Source of the DNA: Colwellia sp. 12G3
GTDB lineage: Bacteria; Pseudomonadota; Gammaproteobacteria; Enterobacterales; Alteromonadaceae
Reading direction: 5' to 3'
Assembly: GCF_002836775.1 (NCBI RefSeq)
Contig: NZ_PJAQ01000001.1
Coordinates: 1-64,000, forward strand
DNA length: 64,000 bases
This document shows positions 1-8,982 of the stretch, piece after piece. Both the position numbers and the translations under genes were made by a program. The notes under the pieces were generated by a model. The model did not search any database. It was not told the origin of the DNA and worked only from the letters and a program-made list of their open reading frames with translations. The first letter of the stretch is position 1. Every line of letters starts with the position of its first letter.

Positions 1-85
1 TGAAGAAGTCTCTAATGGTCACTAGCTTAATGTTAACAATGATACGAAACCGTACATTAGCCTTGGCTTATCTAGCGACAAGTGA

Positions 86-204
86 TCCGACAAGCAGACA
101 GCCGGAATAGCACTATTGATTGACTATGTAGGAATGCCTTACCAAGCGCTAAACTGTACCAAGTAAGCTATAAAGGTGGCTACATCACCATTTATGACGC
201 TTAA
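86..204 (+). pseudogene. possible frameshifted 3' end of a decayed gene
   Basis: Two short overlapping plus-strand reading frames look like the tail of one protein. The first ends at 164-166 with LIDYVGMPYQALNCTK; the second ends at 202-204 with YQVSYKGGYITIYDA. Neither has a start or ribosome binding site of its own. I do not recognise the parent family. Positions 205-365 hold no visible gene and probably carry the promoter of the next gene. Confidence 0.25.
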
Positions 205-365
205 CAGCGCATAAATTAATTAAATACAGTTGTGTACTTTATAATTTGTCAAACAGCTACAGTTGGTTCATAATTATCACAAAGAAACGAGTGTTTTTTG
301 GACGAAATTTTTAATTTTAACAAGTAGGCGGGCGTATATTGTCGATAGGATGTGGTCAGGTTAGA

Positions 366-1124
366 GTGACCAAAAAGAGGTTGATGACAGGACTTGCGTT
401 ACTTTTCCTGTGTGTTCCTACATTTGCTGTCGAGACCAATTTAGGCACAGAAGATATTTTTTACTTCCCTATTTTTGGCCGGTCAGACAATCAATCAGAT
501 GAGTTTTCGGGATTTGCTCGGGAGCTCTTTGATGAATTTAGCGCGCGAAGCAACGTAGACATCAACTATGTGCCTTTACCGGTTAACCGGCTTTTTAAAT
601 CTTTGTTGGTTGATAAAAGCATCGATTTGAAGTTTCCTGATAACCCCAAGTGGCGTTCCATTTATCACTCAAAGTCGAGTTTGCCGTTGATTTATAGTGA
701 TCCCATTATCCAAGATATTGGTGGTGTAATGGTTGAAGCAGAAAATATTGACTCTGAAACATTCAAGCTTGAAATTTTGGGGACTATTAGAGGTTTTACG
801 CCAGTTCCCTTTGTTGAAAAAATAGCTAGAAATGAAATTCAATTGATAGAGTTCAGCAATACCTCAGAGTTATTATTAGCAGTCAATAAGGGAATAATTG
901 ATGGTGCATTTATAAATATAGACGTAGCCAAACATCAAACATCTCTATTATTTAAAGGCAAGGCACCCATTAGATTCGCAAAAAAACTACCTTTTATTCA
1001 AAATCATTATTATCTGTCAACTATTCACGGCAAAGACATTATTGACCAGTTCAATGCCTTTATGAAATGCAACGACCGTTTAATAAAATCGTTACTCAGT
1101 AAATATAATATTACAAAAATATAG
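366..1124 (+). CDS. periplasmic substrate-binding-like protein (SBP_bac_3 type)
   Basis: Probably an exported soluble protein of the type-3 solute-binding fold, about 252 residues. The open frame extends up to a TTG at 339, but the GTG at 366 (or the ATG at 384) gives a clean signal peptide: basic VTKKR, hydrophobic LALLFLCVPTF, then cleavage after AVE. The body shows the family's pattern of two lobes (PIFGRSDN, FARELFDEF, a central IQDIGG..V hinge, and VNKGIIDGAFIN near the end). No permease or ATPase gene is adjacent, so it is more likely an orphan ligand sensor or a divergent binding protein than part of an ABC importer. The ligand is unknown. Confidence 0.7.
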   Translation: MTKKRLMTGLALLFLCVPTFAVETNLGTEDIFYFPIFGRSDNQSDEFSGFARELFDEFSARSNVDINYVPLPVNRLFKSLLVDKSIDLKFPDNPKWRSIYHSKSSLPLIYSDPIIQDIGGVMVEAENIDSETFKLEILGTIRGFTPVPFVEKIARNEIQLIEFSNTSELLLAVNKGIIDGAFINIDVAKHQTSLLFKGKAPIRFAKKLPFIQNHYYLSTIHGKDIIDQFNAFMKCNDRLIKSLLSKYNITKI

Positions 1125-1870
1125 TTTTTATTACCTGTCTTAACGTATATATTTGCCCATCAATTAAGTAGCACCCTAACAAATTATCTTGGCCATATGC
1201 GGCATTATCCACAATTACCATTTAGAAGGATTCGTTTATCGGATTGGCCAACAGGTAGCTAACCTTCTTGATCGCGAGGGCTTGGTAAGTGCGAAAAATG
1301 GATATAAAACGATTGGTTACAAGTATGATGGCCCACCAAGACAGAGCGAAGAATACGTTGCATCTACAGTTTTTTCTTTTGGCTGACCAAGGGATGTAGT
1401 GAATTTGTAATTGAACTCCACCGTCAGCAAAGATGCATAAGCCAGTCACACATACATCCAGTAAATTTTGATTAAATTTGTTCTTATAGTTCATCGTTTC
1501 ACAAAATCTTAATGTCAGTTTCATGCTCGTTGAACTGCCGTTAGTAATTCAAAAGCTAACTTCCGCTTTTGGCTAGGAGCCGAAGTTTTAATTTAGTCAC
1601 TTGAAGCTTTCGCTAAGCGCAGAAGACGTTAACACAGTCATTTCATGATGTGTTTCGAATGATTATTAAGGTTGACTTATACTAGTTGAAGTCAGGTTCC
1701 AACTTTATTTGAAGTGTTTTTGGTACTTTTTTATTAAATAAAACTTACTACCACATTTGTTCCTATCTTTATTCACAAAAGGCCATTTTTGCTCAACGGC
1801 ATAAGTAGGCTTGCTTGGGGTTTTTGTTTCGAACTTTATTTAGCTTCTACAACAATGTTCTGAAAAGCAA
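1125..1870. other. gene-poor stretch with no convincing gene
   Basis: AT-rich DNA between the binding-protein gene and the hairpin at 1871. Two opposing open frames of 65 and 100 codons (1189-1386 plus, 1222-1524 minus) overlap one another and lack ribosome binding sites or recognisable domains. I see no RNA gene or mobile-element end. Confidence 0.4.
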
Positions 1871-1898
1871 AAAGCCCGAAACTTTCCTAACGGGCTTT
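1871..1898. terminator. hairpin terminator downstream of the 2-4.6 kb cluster
   Basis: Perfect 8-bp stem AAAGCCCG (1871-1878) and CGGGCTTT (1891-1898) with a 12-nt loop. The arms begin and end in A/T runs, so it can work in either direction. It lies about 90 bp past the stop of the minus-strand gene ending at 1989. Confidence 0.7.
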
Positions 1899-1988
1899 CT
1901 TAATGTCGGTATCTGATAGATAAGTTGGTAGGCTCTTGCCGTGATTACCCTCACTTACTTAGCTAATAACGCTATAAATTCAGATGAT

Positions 1989-2909
1989 TTACCTATCGTC
2001 AGGCATTAAATAAGCGAGGTCATCTTCATCGTCTGCATGAAAATCATAGCCCCCCTCAAAGTCATCATGTAATTCATTAGCGACTGTAATGGGTAGTTCT
2101 AATATTTCTTGTATATGAATGGCAACATCAATCTGCTGATTAATGATGCTTTTAAATTCAGAAAAATCTAATAGCTCTATTTCTTGTAAGTAACTTTTAG
2201 TGAGTATCGACAATTGTCCCGTGAGTTTTACAATACACGTTTCTATTTTTTCAAGTAACACGTCTTTGTCAGTACTAATAAGGTAGGTATTAAATTGCTG
2301 ATATAAAGAACTGGTAAACATTTTTCTATCTGAATCAATCAGTAATAAGGCAATAGCGCTATTAAGAAATCGTTGTAATTCATACAATAAAACATCTTCG
2401 TCATTATCAATCAGTAGCGTACTTGCACAATAACTCGCGGCGATGTTTTTATATACATCTAAAAGTTTTGCGCTTTTATAGCCTTCTTTCATTAAGCTGG
2501 CATGTAATACTCTAATATCCGATGTATCACTGATACCTAAAGCATACGTGGTGATTGAGATACTTTCAAAATACGAAGGAGATATCTTCTTTAATTGCGC
2601 ATATTTAGCCCAACCGGCCCTAAAGCAATAAACAATACCCTGCGTTTTTATAATCTCTTTGGCTTTATCAGCATCGTTATCACATAGTTCGAGTAAACCT
2701 AAGTTGCTAATACCCAGTACAATTTCACAGCCTTTGTTAATTTGATCCGCATAAATGATTGATAAATTATCAGAGGCGATCCTCAAAGACATATCAACTA
2801 ATTGTTGCTTAATTTTATGCACCAACTCGGGAGAAAAATAGCCTTCATCTTCTCCGTCTTTTAAGACCAAAAGTAGAAACGGATGGTTTCTTAACTCTGC
2901 AATTCTCAT
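1989..2909 (-). CDS. hypothetical protein, 306 aa, acidic C-terminus
   Basis: Not recognised. The protein has no signal peptide or membrane segment and is predicted mostly helical. It ends in a strongly acidic tail (DDFEGGYDFHADDEDDLAYLMPDDR region, residues about 282-306), a feature shared with the two upstream genes of the cluster. The stretch KEIIKTQGIVYCFRAGWAKY faintly recalls DUF6178-type proteins of deltaproteobacteria, but that is only an impression. It starts at an ATG (MRIAELRNH) 63 bp after the previous gene. Last gene of a probable four-gene operon with a J-domain protein at its head and a hairpin terminator beyond its stop. Confidence 0.7.
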   Translation of the reverse strand: MRIAELRNHPFLLLVLKDGEDEGYFSPELVHKIKQQLVDMSLRIASDNLSIIYADQINKGCEIVLGISNLGLLELCDNDADKAKEIIKTQGIVYCFRAGWAKYAQLKKISPSYFESISITTYALGISDTSDIRVLHASLMKEGYKSAKLLDVYKNIAASYCASTLLIDNDEDVLLYELQRFLNSAIALLLIDSDRKMFTSSLYQQFNTYLISTDKDVLLEKIETCIVKLTGQLSILTKSYLQEIELLDFSEFKSIINQQIDVAIHIQEILELPITVANELHDDFEGGYDFHADDEDDLAYLMPDDR

Positions 2910-2972
2910 TAATGAATCCTACTTATATAAAACTGTTCATAACCACTAGGGTGATAGGTGTTTATTGATATT

Positions 2973-3620
2973 CTAAAGTGGTGCGAACATATCATCAGTA
3001 TCTATTGCCACTGAGGTAACGCGTTGCTTATTTGCATTGTCTTTCAACGCTTTCTCAACGTTTTCTAACGAGCCATTGGTACTTACCACCATCACTTCAC
3101 GATAAGCGTCTTCATCTAAACTCTTGATTTTCATCAATAGTTCTTCAATGCTGCCTGATGTTTGCTCTTCGTCTTCTTCAATTTCAGAAAAATCATGACC
3201 GACAAATGGCAGAGACAGATATAAAAGGCCAAAGTCATCTTCTACAATGGCTTTTAAGACTTCTAACTGTTTTTCTTCATCATCTGAAGAAAGAAAAATT
3301 TGTGACAATAAGCTATGTGCTTCCGTTTGCGCACAGAAAACATGGTCTTCATCTATATTTTGCCAATAAGATGGTTCAACATTTAGTAGCTGCTTAATTG
3401 ACTCCGCATCCATTAACCAGGTAGCGATAGAAGGAATGGTGGCATCGTGTTCTCTAACAATTTTAGCGACCGTTAGAATATCCATCTCGGTTAGTACAGC
3501 TAACATAGTTTCATCACCTTGCTCAGAAGCGATAGCCTCTAAAGAAGTGCCTGCGCGTCTACCGCTTTGTTGAGCTAATTCGATAATATCGGTGGCTAGA
3601 ATGAGTGCATTATTTGTCAC
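2973..3620 (-). CDS. hypothetical acidic protein, 215 aa
   Basis: Not recognised with confidence. A soluble, helical, acidic protein. Residues about 35-75 (AVLTEMDILTVAKIVRE...WLMDAESIKQLL) read like the short helical repeats of MgtE-N or DUF6178 proteins. This is followed by an Asp/Glu-rich segment near residues 145-160. It lies between two other unknown genes on the same strand and probably shares their transcript. Together with the next gene downstream it could represent two pieces of a function that other lineages encode as one protein, but no frameshift links them. Confidence 0.65.
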   Translation of the reverse strand: MTNNALILATDIIELAQQSGRRAGTSLEAIASEQGDETMLAVLTEMDILTVAKIVREHDATIPSIATWLMDAESIKQLLNVEPSYWQNIDEDHVFCAQTEAHSLLSQIFLSSDDEEKQLEVLKAIVEDDFGLLYLSLPFVGHDFSEIEEDEEQTSGSIEELLMKIKSLDEDAYREVMVVSTNGSLENVEKALKDNANKQRVTSVAIDTDDMFAPL

Positions 3621-3810
3621 GGTTATTCCTTAGAGGGTATTTATACCAAGTAAAATAAAAAATAGAACATGCTACAGCACTCTAAATAGATAATTCATTG
3701 GTTAATATATTTTTCATTAGACGATCTAATTCAATCAATTAGGACCATCAGTATTTCAAAAAAGATAGTGATTTGAAAAGCGATTGTTTAACTTGGTAGT
3801 CGTTTAAAAG

Positions 3811-4272
3811 CTAATAGTTTTCATCAAAGTCATCTGATGCATAATCATCGACTTGTTCGTAATCATCTTCTACGGCTTTTAAGGGTGTAGCATCATAACG
3901 ATTATAATAATGAATCAATAATACGGCAGTTTTTAAATCCTGTTCTGCATGGTTCATCATTTCAGTTATACAGGCTCGGGCATCGGCGTGAACACCAACG
4001 AATGCTTTTACTTCCATCCAAGTTGGCTCTTCGCTTAAATCAACGAGTGCCAAATTTTTACTATCAATTCTAATTTTTGTTGTGATAGCCATCGCCAATT
4101 GATCGACCATCCCCTTGAATAACAAAGGTGTCGTTTTTAACTGGTCAAATAAACTCGATAAATAGATAGATAATAATTCAGGATTTTCGGGATCAGTTAA
4201 CGAGGTCATATTTTCTAAATACATAGAAAAATCATCAGTTAAATAATTAGGTATGTTTTTGTCAGATTGCAA
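3811..4272 (-). CDS. hypothetical acidic protein, 153 aa
   Basis: Not recognised. Starts MQSDKNIPNYL, has no signal peptide or membrane segment, and finishes with an acidic, tyrosine-containing tail (VDDYASDDFDENY). A ribosome binding site resembling AAGGAAT precedes the ATG at 4272. It sits 71 bp downstream of the J-domain gene and 190 bp upstream of the 215-residue protein. The shared acidic tails of the three proteins suggest a common partner, perhaps the J-domain protein or Hsp70; this is inference only. Confidence 0.65.
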   Translation of the reverse strand: MQSDKNIPNYLTDDFSMYLENMTSLTDPENPELLSIYLSSLFDQLKTTPLLFKGMVDQLAMAITTKIRIDSKNLALVDLSEEPTWMEVKAFVGVHADARACITEMMNHAEQDLKTAVLLIHYYNRYDATPLKAVEDDYEQVDDYASDDFDENY

Positions 4273-4343
4273 AGAGTATTCCTTTATTGCGTGTTTTCTA
4301 ATTAAGCGTAATGTGCATTTTTATAGAGAGTATTGATTGGCGT

Positions 4344-4604
4344 TTAACTCAAAGCATTGTGCCAAAATGAATCAGCAACCTCTCGGGGGTCTGTAATAAC
4401 TGTATAGTTACTTTTCAAATATAAAGAACGCTTTTTAGGATCCACAATAGCATCATAAGCTTTTTTAATTAATTGAAATATTTCTTCAACTTCACTGCCG
4501 CTATTTTTATCTGGGTGATATTTATTAGCGAGTTTTCGATAGGCTTTTTTGATCTCAATGGTCGATGCGTCTCTACCGACACCTAACTGTTCAAAATAAT
4601 CCAT
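4344..4604 (-). CDS. stand-alone J-domain protein (DnaJ-like co-chaperone)
   Basis: An 86-residue protein made almost entirely of a J domain. It has the helix I pattern [13 protein letters not shown], helix [14 protein letters not shown], the HPD motif (YHPDKN, about residues 31-36) and helix III through KKRSLYL. J domains stimulate the ATPase of Hsp70 (DnaK). There is no Gly/Phe region, zinc finger or client-binding domain, so specificity must come from a partner, plausibly one of the three acidic proteins encoded downstream. It is the first gene of the minus-strand cluster. Confidence 0.85.
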   Translation of the reverse strand: MDYFEQLGVGRDASTIEIKKAYRKLANKYHPDKNSGSEVEEIFQLIKKAYDAIVDPKKRSLYLKSNYTVITDPREVADSFWHNALS

Positions 4605-5151
4605 ACTTTTACTACGACCTCTTGTTGAAGGTTTACCTTAACAACATGATTAAATGTACTTGTTTACCCTAAGAAATGGTACTAATTCAATCAATAACGT
4701 TGATTTAAGAAGTTGATAATATTGCTAAATATATAAGCGAATGCTTATGAAAGCCGAATATAGCTCAAACAAGATAGCATATCAATTAGACTAATATATT
4801 GAGTAACTTAGGGGATAAATGTTAAAAGTATTTTAATCTAATCATCACATTCTTGCTAACTTTATTTACTTATAACCAAACCCATTGGAAATGCATGATT
4901 TCAGTGGGAGTTTACAGGGGTAATTGCAAAGTATTTATCTTAAGCATAGTCATTCTATGCTTATTATCAATAACGCGGTAGTTGGCCATTTAAAACCCGC
5001 CCGTAGGGAGTTTCTCAGGTAAGTAATCACAGCGTAATATCAATTTGAAAGGCAATAAGCATTCCTCCATTGATGTACCTTGTGCTACCTCACCTGAGTA
5101 ACTCTGAAACACGCATTATCAAGGAGCTTGGGTATATAACGATAATACTCA
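4605..5151. other. 547-bp gene-free stretch, possibly a degenerate repeat element
   Basis: Upstream part holds the promoter of the J-domain cluster. From about 4900 to 5140 the composition changes to a more GC-rich, structured sequence with a 9-bp hairpin (listed separately) and short near-palindromes. It does not encode a supported protein. It reads like a copy of a dispersed repeat or the remains of an insertion sequence, but nothing in the window repeats it. Confidence 0.3.
4941..4963. repeat. short perfect hairpin TAAGCATAG/CTATGCTTA
   Basis: Inverted repeat with 9-bp perfect arms (4941-4949 and 4955-4963) and a 5-nt loop. No T-run follows on either strand, so it is not a standard terminator. 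It may belong to a dispersed repeat family. Confidence 0.5.
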
Positions 5152-5523
5152 CTATTTGTGTTTTCTACCTGTACCTGAAGGCGGTTTGTGGCAACTCCAA
5201 GGCACATGGGTTGCGTTATCTTTAACGTTTTGGTCAACGAATTTGTAATACTGATCTTTAGTATGTGTCCACCAATCATTATGGATGTCAGCACCATGCT
5301 TTTTAATGATTTCTTCAATACCATCAAGGTTTATGTTCGTTGCATCATAGGCGAGGTAAAGGGTAGCGTCGGTGGACTTATACGATACCTCATCAATCCC
5401 AAACTGATGATCAATATCTTCCATCAACGCATTTCTGTTGTCATCAGTAACATTTATTAATCGTAAGTTCCTAATAACTAAGTTTGCTTCTTTAACGCCT
5501 ACTCGGTGGTCAAAATCAGTCAT
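5152..5523 (-). CDS. small HMA-like protein of the copper operon
   Basis: A 123-residue cytosolic protein with no signal peptide. The alternating pattern ANLVIRNLRLINVTD...IDHQFGIDEVSYKSTDATLYLAYDATNINLDGIEEIIKKHG resembles the ferredoxin-like fold of heavy-metal-associated domains, but the usual CxxC metal motif is absent. The C-terminus is His/Trp/Cys-containing (HNDWWTHTKDQYYK, VPWSCHKPP) and could hold metal. A perfect AGGAGG lies six bases before the ATG at 5523. It is the last gene of the merR-copA-cupredoxin operon, so a role in copper handling is likely but not shown. Confidence 0.7.
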   Translation of the reverse strand: MTDFDHRVGVKEANLVIRNLRLINVTDDNRNALMEDIDHQFGIDEVSYKSTDATLYLAYDATNINLDGIEEIIKKHGADIHNDWWTHTKDQYYKFVDQNVKDNATHVPWSCHKPPSGTGRKHK

Positions 5524-5621
5524 GTGATCCTCCTATAGTTACTCTTTAACCTGAACCCTACATAATGGTACTTGATGCTTTCAGGTTAGTTATCAGTGAT
5601 GCCGTCATTTACTAACAAGGC

Positions 5622-5978
5622 TTATTCTACTATCAGCGTACCTTGATACATTTGCATCTGACAATGAAATGGATATTCTCCCAATGTCATAGGTGGCAGT
5701 AGCACTGATTTATCGATATCAAGCGGTAGTTCTTCACTTATGTCAACGTGAGGAAATATCACCATAGCCGCACAAGGGCTACTGTCTTTACGAATAAACT
5801 GAAGAACGGTTTGCTGTCCTGCTTTAATTTTTATCCTTGCGGGTTGGTAAATACCGTTATTCACCACAATCTTAATCTCATTATCGATCGCAGCATCAAC
5901 AGCCTTTGGCTTATACAACCAAAACCACCATATAATGAGCGATATAAGGACTAACCCTGCAATATTAATCATCATCAT
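5622..5978 (-). CDS. membrane-anchored cupredoxin-domain protein
   Basis: One N-terminal membrane segment (INIAGLVLISLIIWWFWLY) followed by a cupredoxin_1-type beta sandwich. Candidate copper ligands sit where blue-copper-like proteins have them: Cys in SSPCAAM, and His, Cys and Met in YPFHCQMQMY near the C-terminus. The open frame reaches 6029, but AGGAGA at 5985-5990 stands six bases before the ATG at 5978 and this start also falls just after the copA stop codon (5989-5991), so 118 residues is preferred. It probably binds or passes copper on the periplasmic face beside the CopA pump. Confidence 0.8.
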   Translation of the reverse strand: MMMINIAGLVLISLIIWWFWLYKPKAVDAAIDNEIKIVVNNGIYQPARIKIKAGQQTVLQFIRKDSSPCAAMVIFPHVDISEELPLDIDKSVLLPPMTLGEYPFHCQMQMYQGTLIVE

Positions 5979-5988
5979 AACGAATCTC

Positions 5989-8301
5989 CTAATGGTCCTT
6001 CGCTTTGAAAAAGCGTAATCGGTTGGCATTACTCACCACGGTTAATGATGAAAAAGCCATTGCTGCTCCGGCAATAACCGGATTAAGTAAAATACCAAAA
6101 AACGGATATAATACCCCCGCAGCAAATGGCACCCCTGCAACGTTATAAATAAAAGCACCAAAAAGGTTTTGTTTGATATTACGCAACGTTGCCTTACTTA
6201 TGGCAATCGCATCAGCAAGGCCATGTAATGAACCTCGCATCAAGGTGATATCAGCACTTTCTATCGCAACATCAGTACCTGTACCAATGGCAAAGCCAAC
6301 ATTAGCTAATGCTAGAGCTGGCGCATCATTAATGCCATCACCCGTCATCCCAACAATTTCGTCTTGTGCTTGTAACTCGGCCACTTTTCTAGATTTGTCT
6401 TGTGGCAATACTTCCGCGAATACTTCAGTGATGCCCACCTTTTTGGCCACGGCTAGTGCAGTCGCGTTATTGTCTCCGGTGATCATTACGACTCGAATGC
6501 CATTTTTTTGCAGACGTTTTATCGCAGAAATAGAATCCTTTTTTATTGGATCCGATACCGCAATAATAGCGGCCAACGTGTTATCTATAGCGAAGTACAT
6601 TGGCGTTTTCGCTTCATCAGCAAGTGCTTGTGCCTGTTCAACAAAGTTGTTAAGGGCAATACCATTTTCTAACATCAACTTTTGATTGCCAAATAGTAAC
6701 TGTTGAGTTTTGAAGGTCGCTGATACTCCATGCCCAGTAATAGCGAGAAAATCACTTACATTTTCTAAATCAAGGTCACGTTCGATGGCAGATTCTACGA
6801 TTGCTTGCGCCAAAGGGTGTTCAGAGCCCCTCTCTAAACTAGCAACTAACGTTAACATCTCATTTTCGCTATAAGAATTATCTACAATGATAAAGTCCGT
6901 CACTTTGGGGGCTCCCTCAGTAATAGTGCCTGTTTTATCTAATATCATTGCGGTGATTTTAGAAGCCGTTTGTAATGCTTCACCGTTACGAATCAGTACA
7001 CCGGCTTCAGCCGCTTTACCGATACCAACCATAACTGACATAGGTGTTGCTAATCCTAATGCACAGGGGCAAGCAATAATTAACACTGTGGTCGCCGATA
7101 TCACAGCAAAGGCAATGGCTGGATCTGGTCCAAAATTAAGCCAAGCTAAGGCACTGACAATAGCGATAATCATGATAACAGGGACAAAGTAAGCAGCAAT
7201 CATATCGGCTAAACGGCCAATAGGAGGCTTTGAGTTTTGAGCGCGTTTGACCATATTGATGATTTGCGCTAGGGCTGTATCTTTACCAATACGGGTCGCT
7301 TTAAATAATATTGAACCTGACTTATTTAGCGTTCCTGTAACAACCTCATCGCCTACCGCTTTTTTAACCGGCATTGGCTCACCTGTTAACATGGATTCAT
7401 CAATTGAGGTGTGCCCTTGTGTCACAATACCATCTACGGGGATTTTTTCGCCAGGACGAATACGAACAATATCATTGAGTAGAACTTGCTCGATAGCGAT
7501 ATTAATTTCTTTCTTATCACGTACCACACGCGCAGTTTTTGTCTGTAAACCTATTAGCCTTTTAATCGCTTCACTCGTTCGGCCCCGTGCTTTGACTTCC
7601 AGCGCTAGACCTAAATTAATTAAACCGATAATCATGGCGGTTGCTTCAAAATAAACATGTCTGGCCATTTCGGGCAATGCCAGAGGAAAGAAAACCACCA
7701 CCATGGAATATAGCCAAGCAGTACCCGTACCTAGGGCAATGAGCGTATCCATATTGGCGGAATGATTCACAAATGATTTCCAAGCGCCTACATAAAAATG
7801 TTTGCCTGAAAAGTACATTATGCCAGCGCAAAATAATCCGACAGTAAACCAAACACCGCGCTCAAATATCGTTGCTACTGTCATAGGCCCACCAGCGATA
7901 CTGTAAAGCATCAAAGGTATGCCAAGTCCCAATGCAGTCCACATTTGGCGCATTAAACGTTGATAATATTTTTGTTCGGCTTGTTCTTTTTCATTAAGTA
8001 ACTGTTCATCACCTGAATCTGAGGTGGCCTTTGCATTATAACCTATGCTTTCAACGGCTTTTATTAATGTCTTTGTGTCGACATTGCCAGTGACTGAAAC
8101 GGTTCTTAAGACAAAGTTCATTGTTGCCTGTTTAACCCCTGCCACGGCTATCAATGCTTTTTCAATTTTACCAACACAACTTGCGCAGCCCGCACCTTCG
8201 ATAATAAGTTCCTGATTAAAATGAGCAGCATGACTTTCATCAGGATGACAACTCTTTGCTGCGATTTTGGCTCCTGCAAAATTGTCTTTTAGTTCATTCA
8301 T
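5989..8301 (-). CDS. copA: copper-translocating P1B-type ATPase
   Basis: Exports monovalent copper (or silver) from the cytosol using ATP. The 770-residue protein has one N-terminal HMA domain with the metal motif GAGCASC (CASC at residues 39-42), preceded by a short His/Cys-containing stretch. It also has eight expected membrane helices, the actuator motif LTGEP, the transmembrane CPC motif ([13 protein letters not shown]), the phosphorylation motif DKTGT, the SEHPL motif of the nucleotide domain, and [10 protein letters not shown]. An upstream TTG at 8316 is in frame, but AAGGAGAA lies directly before the ATG at 8301, which overlaps the merR stop by 8 bp. Translational coupling to merR is likely. 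CPC supports Cu/Ag, though the regulator's cysteines look more like those of Zn/Cd/Pb sensors. Confidence 0.95.
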   Translation of the reverse strand: MNELKDNFAGAKIAAKSCHPDESHAAHFNQELIIEGAGCASCVGKIEKALIAVAGVKQATMNFVLRTVSVTGNVDTKTLIKAVESIGYNAKATSDSGDEQLLNEKEQAEQKYYQRLMRQMWTALGLGIPLMLYSIAGGPMTVATIFERGVWFTVGLFCAGIMYFSGKHFYVGAWKSFVNHSANMDTLIALGTGTAWLYSMVVVFFPLALPEMARHVYFEATAMIIGLINLGLALEVKARGRTSEAIKRLIGLQTKTARVVRDKKEINIAIEQVLLNDIVRIRPGEKIPVDGIVTQGHTSIDESMLTGEPMPVKKAVGDEVVTGTLNKSGSILFKATRIGKDTALAQIINMVKRAQNSKPPIGRLADMIAAYFVPVIMIIAIVSALAWLNFGPDPAIAFAVISATTVLIIACPCALGLATPMSVMVGIGKAAEAGVLIRNGEALQTASKITAMILDKTGTITEGAPKVTDFIIVDNSYSENEMLTLVASLERGSEHPLAQAIVESAIERDLDLENVSDFLAITGHGVSATFKTQQLLFGNQKLMLENGIALNNFVEQAQALADEAKTPMYFAIDNTLAAIIAVSDPIKKDSISAIKRLQKNGIRVVMITGDNNATALAVAKKVGITEVFAEVLPQDKSRKVAELQAQDEIVGMTGDGINDAPALALANVGFAIGTGTDVAIESADITLMRGSLHGLADAIAISKATLRNIKQNLFGAFIYNVAGVPFAAGVLYPFFGILLNPVIAGAAMAFSSLTVVSNANRLRFFKAKDH

Positions 8302-8701
8302 CGTCTTCTCCTTCAATAAGATGGCAAATCATTTTACTTGTCGGTTCATTATTGGGTTTGTCTTGCCAATCACTTATCGCTTTTTTTAACCTTTCTCTTA
8401 ATCGCATTGCTTCTTGAAACTGCTTTTCAGTGGCAACCAATCTTTGTTCAACAATGTCTCTTACCATAGGACAAGCACTATGACCTTTGTCCGCTTGCGT
8501 TAAAATATCGGTGATATCTTCGACAGAAAAACCTAATTGCCTTGCACTAAGTATAAACTTCAATCTTGTTATTTCTAGCTTGCCAAAGACTTTGTAGCCA
8601 TTTGCGGCGCTTTTATTCGGTGTCAGCAGACCAATTCGAGTATAATAACGAACTGTATCAGGTGTTGTGCTCATATAACTGGCAAATTCTGTTACTTTCA
8701 T
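8294..8701 (-). CDS. MerR-family metal-responsive regulator
   Basis: A 135-residue activator with an N-terminal MerR winged-helix ([16 protein letters not shown]; residues 1-70), a coiled-coil dimer helix and a C-terminal metal loop. Visible cysteines are in HSACPMV (about residue 80) and KMICHLIEG (about residue 126). The first matches the Cys position used by ZntR/CadR-type sensors. CueR's closely spaced Cys pair is not seen. It is the first gene of the operon and overlaps copA by 8 bp, so it probably autoregulates and induces copA. GGGGA precedes the ATG at 8701. Metal specificity is therefore uncertain. Confidence 0.9.
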   Translation of the reverse strand: MKVTEFASYMSTTPDTVRYYTRIGLLTPNKSAANGYKVFGKLEITRLKFILSARQLGFSVEDITDILTQADKGHSACPMVRDIVEQRLVATEKQFQEAMRLRERLKKAISDWQDKPNNEPTSKMICHLIEGEDDE

Positions 8702-8720
8702 TGCATCCCCCTATCTAGTA

Positions 8721-8762
8721 ATTATAACCTACACCTAGTTTACACCTGTGTCTAAGACACAG
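8721..8762 (-). promoter_or_regulatory. merR-copA promoter and operator region
   Basis: On the minus strand a perfect -10 box TATAAT lies at 8721-8726, 20 bp upstream of the merR ATG. Upstream of it are two direct copies of TACACCT (plus strand 8730-8736 and 8741-8747) whose starts are 11 bp apart, one helical turn. A perfect 17-bp palindrome CTGTGTCTAAGACACAG at 8746-8762 follows. A weak -35 (GACACA) would leave about a 20-bp spacer, as expected for MerR-controlled promoters. Confidence 0.55.
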
Positions 8763-8910
8763 ATCAAGCTTTAGTTACCCTGACTATTTTACTAAGTAGA
8801 AACTTTCATAGTAGAACTAAAAAACGTGGTTTATACCTGCTAAAAAATTACTCCCACTAAGCTGTAATTAAAAATAAGATGAAATAGGCAATAAGTAAGT
8901 ATTTTTACTA

Positions 8911-8929
8911 TAACTATTTTATATAGTTA
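8911..8929. promoter_or_regulatory. inverted repeat upstream of the binding-protein gene
   Basis: TAACTAT (8911-8917) and ATAGTTA (8923-8929) with a 5-nt spacer, about 55 bp before the ATG at 8983, in very AT-rich DNA. It may be an operator or simply part of an AT-rich promoter. Confidence 0.3.
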
Positions 8930-8982
8930 AAATAATGTCGCGATGTCACTTAGCTTTATCGCTAAACAATGGAATAGATAAA

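Noticed and set aside
1189-1524. Opposing open frames of 65 and 100 codons
   Set aside because: They overlap each other, have no ribosome binding site and show no domain or protein-like conservation that I can recognise.
6173-7654. Several plus-strand open frames of 100-170 codons
   Set aside because: They lie antisense to copA, whose motifs are complete. They are mirror frames of its hydrophobic, Ala-rich coding sequence.
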